The position numbers and the translations under genes are program-made. From NCBI GenBank assembly GCA_934613165.1, contig CAKTSW010000026.1, forward strand, positions 1 through 10,469: a stretch of 10,469 nucleotides of DNA, given 5' to 3'. Shown here piece by piece: positions 7,100 through 10,469 of this stretch. The notes under the pieces were generated by a model, which was not told the DNA's origin, ran no database searches, and worked only from the letters and a program-made list of their open reading frames with translations. Within the stretch, counting starts at the first letter, position 1. Each line of letters starts with the position of its first letter. The DNA comes from an uncultured Ellagibacter sp. GTDB lineage: Bacteria > Actinomycetota > Coriobacteriia > Coriobacteriales > Eggerthellaceae.

Positions 7100-8164
7100 C
7101 TATTCCGCAAGCTTCGCTTCCATGTACTCGGGGGTAAGGTCGACCCTCGTTCCGTCCCCGCGCACAAGCGTGCGGAAGCCCGCCTGGTAGAACATCTGAC
7201 GCACGGCCGGAACGTCGAGGCCACGGCCGGCGGCGGTGTCCTCAGCGGTGTCGCGCGGGTTGAAACCCGTTTCGGCCCAGATGGTGTTCGCGCCGCTCAT
7301 AAGGCTCACCGTGTTCGGCTCGTGCACGGCCATCCAGGGGAAGTCGTCCTGATCGACCATGACGAACGTCTCGATGGCCCCGATGAGCGCCAGGCGCATG
7401 TCCGTGATCTCATTTTGCAGGCCCTCGTAGCGCGTGCCGGGGACGGAGTTGCGCTTCATGACGCCCGCGCAGTCGTGCAGGCCCATTTCGCGGCCGCGGG
7501 CCTGAATCTCAAACAGGCGCGTGGCAATGTCCTCGTTCGGCGTTTCCGCGCCGATGGGCTCGCAGCAGTCCTGGATGGACAGCCCCGCTTCGTATGCGGC
7601 GCGGATCGTCGCCTCGCGACGTTCGGGCGGAATCTTGGTGAGCGTGCCCTCACCGAGGCGCTTCACGTGGTAGATGGCGTCGAGACCGGCCTCCTTCAGC
7701 GTCTTGAAGTACTCGACGTCCGTGTCGCCGATATTCGACACCAAGCGACAGCTCGCGGGAATCGCGGCGCGAACAGCCTTAACGCACTCGAGGAAATAAT
7801 CAGGATCGTAAGAATGCATGGTCATCAGGTAGAGCGCGTACAAGTCGCCGCCCTTGGTGAAGTCCTTCGCGCGCCTGACCGCCTCTTCGACCGGCATGGT
7901 CTCGTGCTCGGTGAAGCAGGTATGGCTTTTGCCGAAGCTGCAGAACTGGCAATCCGCCTCGCAAGGGTACACGTCGACGCCGATCTGCCCGAGAAGCACC
8001 GCGGCATTGCCCGTCTTGCTGCGGACAAGGTCGTTCGCAGCGCCGCGCACGGCAGTAGCCTCGGGCGACGCCTCGTCAAGAGCGAGCAGCTCGAGGACCT
8101 CCTCGTACGTCGGGGCCTTACCCTCCTGGGCGCGGGCGATGATCTCGGTGATTTTCTGGTTCAT
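7100..8164 (-). CDS. BioB/HmdB-like radical SAM protein, tandem copy (354 aa)
   Basis: The ATG at 8164 has a strong GGAGG about five bases upstream; a longer frame reaches further upstream but without such a site. It has the same length and order of motifs as the gene at 5919-6983: Q-I-G at 60-62, Cys68/Cys72/Cys75, G-G-D at 105-107, C-C-E-P-I-G at 200-205, V-P-G-T at 241-244 and N-P-R-D at 302-305. The proteins differ mainly around the residues before the first Cys and in the segments after the Cys motif, which are places that could set substrate specificity. Cys200 and Cys201 lie near where BioB has Cys188, but the other [2Fe-2S] ligands of BioB are not seen. It is the first gene of the pair, with its own promoter at 8204-8226, and probably supplies the transcript for the second copy too. 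Confidence 0.92.
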   Translation of the reverse strand: MNQKITEIIARAQEGKAPTYEEVLELLALDEASPEATAVRGAANDLVRSKTGNAAVLLGQIGVDVYPCEADCQFCSFGKSHTCFTEHETMPVEEAVRRAKDFTKGGDLYALYLMTMHSYDPDYFLECVKAVRAAIPASCRLVSNIGDTDVEYFKTLKEAGLDAIYHVKRLGEGTLTKIPPERREATIRAAYEAGLSIQDCCEPIGAETPNEDIATRLFEIQARGREMGLHDCAGVMKRNSVPGTRYEGLQNEITDMRLALIGAIETFVMVDQDDFPWMAVHEPNTVSLMSGANTIWAETGFNPRDTAEDTAAGRGLDVPAVRQMFYQAGFRTLVRGDGTRVDLTPEYMEAKLAE

Positions 8165-8203
8165 TACCCCCTCCAATCGACAAAACGCTACTGCAATTCG
8201 TCC

Positions 8204-8226
8204 ATTATAAGACTGGAACAACTATA
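8204..8226 (-). promoter_or_regulatory. Promoter of the tandem radical SAM pair, with TATAGTTG element
   Basis: On the minus strand, TATAAT at 8204-8209 lies within CTTATAATGGA, 39 bases upstream of the start codon. TATAGTTG (8219-8226) lies nine bases upstream of the -10 box. The -35 position has no good match. The two elements are exact copies of those upstream of the gene at 1-761, where their separation is seven bases. Confidence 0.6.
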
Positions 8227-8302
8227 TGACATCGTAGGTTGGGAAAAGAAGCCCCCACGTCTCCCTTTCGCAATGTCGATCAAAACAACAGGTACCTTCG
8301 CA

Positions 8303-8308
8303 TATAAT
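8303..8308 (+). promoter_or_regulatory. -10 box upstream of the 26-residue small ORF
   Basis: A perfect TATAAT lies 58 bases upstream of the small ORF's ATG; no good -35 is visible. Transcription from about 8315 would give a leader of about 50 bases. Confidence 0.45.
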
Positions 8309-8366
8309 GCCCTCGCGGTGCTTTACTTGTCGGGTAGCGCTTCCTGAAAGATTGGAGGTGTTGCCG

Positions 8367-8447
8367 ATGGACACAGACACGATTGTGGCACTCTGCGCCA
8401 TTTTAACGGTCGTTATCGGAATCATCGGCCTTAGCCGAGACAGGTGA
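8367..8447 (+). CDS. Small hydrophobic protein, type I toxin-like (26 aa)
   Basis: The ATG at 8367 follows TTGGAGGTGTTGCCG, with GGAGG at 8354-8358 spaced eight bases from the start. Twenty-six codons end in TGA. The peptide has an acidic start (M-D-T-D-T), a hydrophobic stretch of about 17-18 residues (I-V-A-L through I-I-G-L) able to span a membrane once, and a charged end (S-R-D-R). Length, layout and the I-x-G-L-S-x-D/R end resemble the 'putative holin-like toxin' peptides of gut Firmicutes, which are thought to be type I toxins (the Fst and TxpA families are the model cases). A facing minus-strand RNA with its own promoter and terminator fits that idea. It could instead be another small membrane protein or a chance ORF, but the ribosome binding site makes chance less likely. 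Confidence 0.6.
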   Translation: MDTDTIVALCAILTVVIGIIGLSRDR

Positions 8448-8462
8448 ACTGCATTCAGATAT

Positions 8463-8540
8463 AGAAAAACCCGGTAACGCCGTCCAAAGCTAACCGGGTA
8501 ATCTAGAAGACGATGCTGCCCGACATGCCGGGGCACCGCA
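8463..8540 (-). ncRNA. Candidate antisense RNA facing the small ORF (about 78 nt)
   Basis: On the minus strand, a promoter (8547-8575) predicts a start near 8540, and a hairpin with a T-run predicts an end near 8463. No ORF of note lies within. The RNA runs toward the 26-residue ORF and would overlap the 3' end of its mRNA. Its terminator loop (complement of 8473-8489) can pair, with small bulges, with the leader of the ORF at 8333-8350, just upstream of the ribosome binding site. All of this is predicted from sequence only. Confidence 0.45.
8464..8499 (-). terminator. Rho-independent terminator of the minus-strand RNA
   Basis: ACCCGGT (8469-8475) pairs with ACCGGGT (8493-8499), and on the minus strand TTTTTC (8464-8468) follows directly. 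The plus-strand side lacks a T-run. The hairpin starts 21 bases after the small ORF's stop codon, so it may also help end or stabilise that mRNA. Confidence 0.7.
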
Positions 8541-8546
8541 CCCCGT

Positions 8547-8575
8547 ATGATACACGCAGCACCGTTTGGGTGCAA
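8547..8575 (-). promoter_or_regulatory. Promoter for the minus-strand small RNA
   Basis: On the minus strand, TTGCAC (8570-8575) and TATCAT (8547-8552) are 17 bases apart. The -10 box matches at five of six positions and the -35 at three. No long minus-strand gene lies downstream before the terminator at 8464-8499. Confidence 0.5.
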
Positions 8576-8633
8576 CCGCCATGGAGACCATCTCAACCGC
8601 GTGTTTCCATTCCTGTATTACTAGACAATGTCC

Positions 8634-8639
8634 TATACT
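8634..8639 (+). promoter_or_regulatory. -10 box upstream of the nucleotidyltransferase-desulfurase fusion gene
   Basis: TATACT lies 40 bases upstream of the ATG at 8680. The best -35 candidate is the weak TTCCTG at 8610-8615 (18-base spacing). No riboswitch-like structure stands out in the short leader. Confidence 0.4.
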
Positions 8640-8679
8640 TAATCCACCGCATCGACACCTTATACGAAGGGCGGAATCA

Positions 8680-10469
8680 ATGAATCACATCGTAAACGAC
8701 CGGAAGGCGCACCAGCCGAAACCAGGACCGGTGAGCCGCCCGATCCCCAACAGCGAGCAACTTGCTCAAGCGTGCGGCGGCACCGTTGCCCTCATACTCG
8801 CCACGAACTTCGGGACGACCCCGCTGAAGGTCGCCTTCGAAGACCCCGAAAAGGAGCCCATCGTCTGCGGCTCCGACGAGGAGAACATCCCTCGCCCGCT
8901 GCAGCGCTTCGAGGGGAAGCCGCTCATCGCGCACGTTGCCGAATGCGTCGCGGAGACGAAGTTCGCAAGCGCGTTCGCCCTCGTCGGAGGAACGGATGAG
9001 CAGCGTGCCGAAGTCGAGAGCGCCCTGGAAGGTCAGAACGTATCCCCCATCGGCTACGATGCCGACGACGCCTACCGCTCCACGATCGACGCCTGCGGCT
9101 TCACGCTGTACGACCTGCCGAAAGGCGTTCTCGACTACGCGAAGCAGGCGCTCGACGCCATGCCCGAAGCCGATTCCGCCATGATCGTTTCCTGCGATCA
9201 GGTTCGCATCACCCCAGCTCACCTGTTCGAGATATGCAAGACATTCCGAAACGACCCCGCGCTCGACGTCGTGGCATCGTGGATTCAGTGGTATCGCCGC
9301 ACGCCGATGCTCATTTCCCGCCGCTTCCTCGATAGCCTCAGCGCGAGCGGCCTATGCGAAGCGGGCCCAGACGGCATCGACCGCCCCCTGCCACGCATCG
9401 CTCTGAAAGACGTAATCTTCGGGGAGGAAACGCTCGCCGCGAACGACGTCGTGCCCGAAAGGCTGGAGCGTTTCAAGAAGGAGCGCACGCTTTCCGCCCG
9501 TGAAGCGATTCGGATCGCGCGGGAAGAGGCAAGCAAGAACGATTCGCAGGCCGAGGAGACCGCCGAAGCAGAAGGAGACTTCGGGGGCCTTCACAAAGCG
9601 AGTTCCGCAGCGAAGCGAGGACTGTTTGAGCGACTGAAGGCTCCCGAAGCCTCGAACAGATCACGTCATACCCCCAAGCGCTCGGCCGCCGACGAAGAGC
9701 TCATCGAGGTCGCACGCACCGTCGCGAACCGCATGGACGCATGGCGCGCGCAGCTTCCCCCAAAAGAGCGAGACAAGCTCGACTGGGCGGACGCCTGGGC
9801 TTGGCGCAACCGCGAGGACTTTCCCCTGCTCAACGACCGCAAGCAGAAAAACACGCTCGCCTACCTCGACTCGGCAGCGACGACGCAGCGCTGCTTCCGT
9901 GCGCTTCAGGCGGAGGCAAACTTCAACGAGCACGAGAACGCGAACGTGTATCGCGGCGGCTACGAGCTCTCCGCGAACGCAACCGAATACCTCAACGACG
10001 CCCGCAAGGCGCTTGAGGACTTCATCGGCGCCGACCGCCGCCAAACCGTGTACACCATGAACGCGTCGGCCTCGTGCAACCTCGTGGCGCAGTCGTGGGG
10101 CGACTTCAACGTGAACGAGGGCGACCATATCGTCGTCGCGCTGTCCGAGCATCACTCCGACCTTCTGCCGTGGCTTCTTTTGGCCCGCAGGCGCAACGCC
10201 ACACTCGACCTTATCCCGCTTTTGCCTGACGGGCGGCTTGACCTGGACGAATATCGCCGTCTTATGGAAGCCCACCCCAAGCTCGTCTGCGTCGCCCATG
10301 TGTCGAACGTGCTCGGGATCATCAACCCCGTCGCCGACATGGCGCGCATGGCCCATAAGGCCGGCGCCCGCTTCATGCTCGACGCGGCGCAATCGTTCCC
10401 CCACCTGCCGTTCAACGTGAAGGAAATCGGCTGCGACTTCGCCGCGTTCTCCGCCCACAAGATGTACGG
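8680..10469 (+). CDS. MobA/MocA-like nucleotidyltransferase fused to SufS/CsdA-like cysteine desulfurase, 3' end outside the window
   Basis: The frame runs from an ATG at 8680 (purine-rich AAGGGCGG upstream) through 596 codons to the edge. Residues about 35-270 resemble the MobA/MocA NTP-transferase fold: a V-A-L-I-L-A strand, F-E-G-K-P-L-I-A-H-V, and C-D-Q at 172-174 where the family often has G-D-Q. The usual glycine-rich L-A-A-G-x-S-x-R-M-G loop is missing, so catalysis is doubtful. A charged linker (about 270-390) leads to a class V aminotransferase domain: L-D-S-A-A-T-T at 396-402, N-V-Y-R-G-G-Y, E-H-H at 490-492, D568-x-x-Q571, and S-A-H-K with Lys594, the expected PLP lysine. This is typical of group II desulfurases, which take sulfur from cysteine. 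The catalytic Cys would lie beyond the window. The fusion suggests sulfur delivery to molybdenum cofactor or a related nucleotide-linked cofactor; this is inference. Confidence 0.88.
   Translation, partial: MNHIVNDRKAHQPKPGPVSRPIPNSEQLAQACGGTVALILATNFGTTPLKVAFEDPEKEPIVCGSDEENIPRPLQRFEGKPLIAHVAECVAETKFASAFALVGGTDEQRAEVESALEGQNVSPIGYDADDAYRSTIDACGFTLYDLPKGVLDYAKQALDAMPEADSAMIVSCDQVRITPAHLFEICKTFRNDPALDVVASWIQWYRRTPMLISRRFLDSLSASGLCEAGPDGIDRPLPRIALKDVIFGEETLAANDVVPERLERFKKERTLSAREAIRIAREEASKNDSQAEETAEAEGDFGGLHKASSAAKRGLFERLKAPEASNRSRHTPKRSAADEELIEVARTVANRMDAWRAQLPPKERDKLDWADAWAWRNREDFPLLNDRKQKNTLAYLDSAATTQRCFRALQAEANFNEHENANVYRGGYELSANATEYLNDARKALEDFIGADRRQTVYTMNASASCNLVAQSWGDFNVNEGDHIVVALSEHHSDLLPWLLLARRRNATLDLIPLLPDGRLDLDEYRRLMEAHPKLVCVAHVSNVLGIINPVADMARMAHKAGARFMLDAAQSFPHLPFNVKEIGCDFAAFSAHKMY

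Noticed and set aside
7004..8347. Plus-strand open frame of 447 codons
   Set aside because: It is antisense to the tandem radical SAM gene. The similar shadow at 6411-7190 arises from the duplicated DNA, not from a real overlapping gene.
8328..8525. Long-range inverted repeat (8328-8338 with 8515-8525) that could fold the small-ORF mRNA on itself
   Set aside because: Eleven pairs including one G-T type pair are not surprising in GC-rich DNA over this distance, and the mRNA may not extend that far.
8222..8596. Minus-strand open frame of 124 codons in the intergenic region
   Set aside because: It crosses the terminator hairpin and the predicted promoter region, has no ribosome binding site noticed, and its composition is not gene-like.

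Overview
The DNA is GC-rich with strongly GC-biased codons. It encodes several cysteine-motif radical SAM proteins, a MoxR/VWA gene pair of a type I associate with gut anaerobes, and a cofactor-type sulfurtransferase. This suggests an anaerobic gut actinobacterium of the Coriobacteriia, probably Eggerthellaceae. The assignment rests on gene style and remembered families, not on a search. I see no IS element, tRNA, rRNA or CRISPR array.

Layout: the minus strand carries four paralogous radical SAM genes related to biotin synthase (BioB) and HmdB. They lie at 1-761 (3' part outside the window), 909-1889, 5919-6983 and 7100-8164. All have a CX3CX2C [4Fe-4S] motif preceded by a Q-I-G signature. 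The three complete ones also have an N-P-R-D motif near the C-terminus. The first of the four and the last are preceded by promoters sharing an unusual TATAGTTG element. The last two genes form a tandem duplication of equal length (354 aa) that ends at a terminator hairpin.

A plus-strand operon of three tightly packed genes (2012-5831) lies between these radical SAM genes. It encodes an ankyrin-like repeat protein, a protein with a degenerate metallopeptidase-like region plus a VWA domain (DUF2201 type), and a MoxR-type AAA+ ATPase. MoxR/VWA pairs are generally chaperone-like machines that remodel proteins or help insert metals and cofactors. The client here is unknown.

The 8165-8679 interval has no long gene, but it is not empty. 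It holds a 26-residue hydrophobic small ORF with a good ribosome binding site and a perfect -10 box. Facing it on the minus strand is a candidate short RNA with its own promoter and terminator. This arrangement resembles a type I toxin-antitoxin module.

From 8680 to the right edge runs a plus-strand gene for a fusion of a MobA/MocA-like nucleotidyltransferase domain (with a degenerate nucleotide loop) and a SufS/CsdA-like cysteine desulfurase domain. This suggests a role in molybdenum cofactor sulfuration or in another sulfur-transfer pathway. One possible common theme is Fe-S and cofactor chemistry: radical SAM enzymes, a sulfur donor and a metallochaperone-like AAA/VWA pair. The link is only by proximity.
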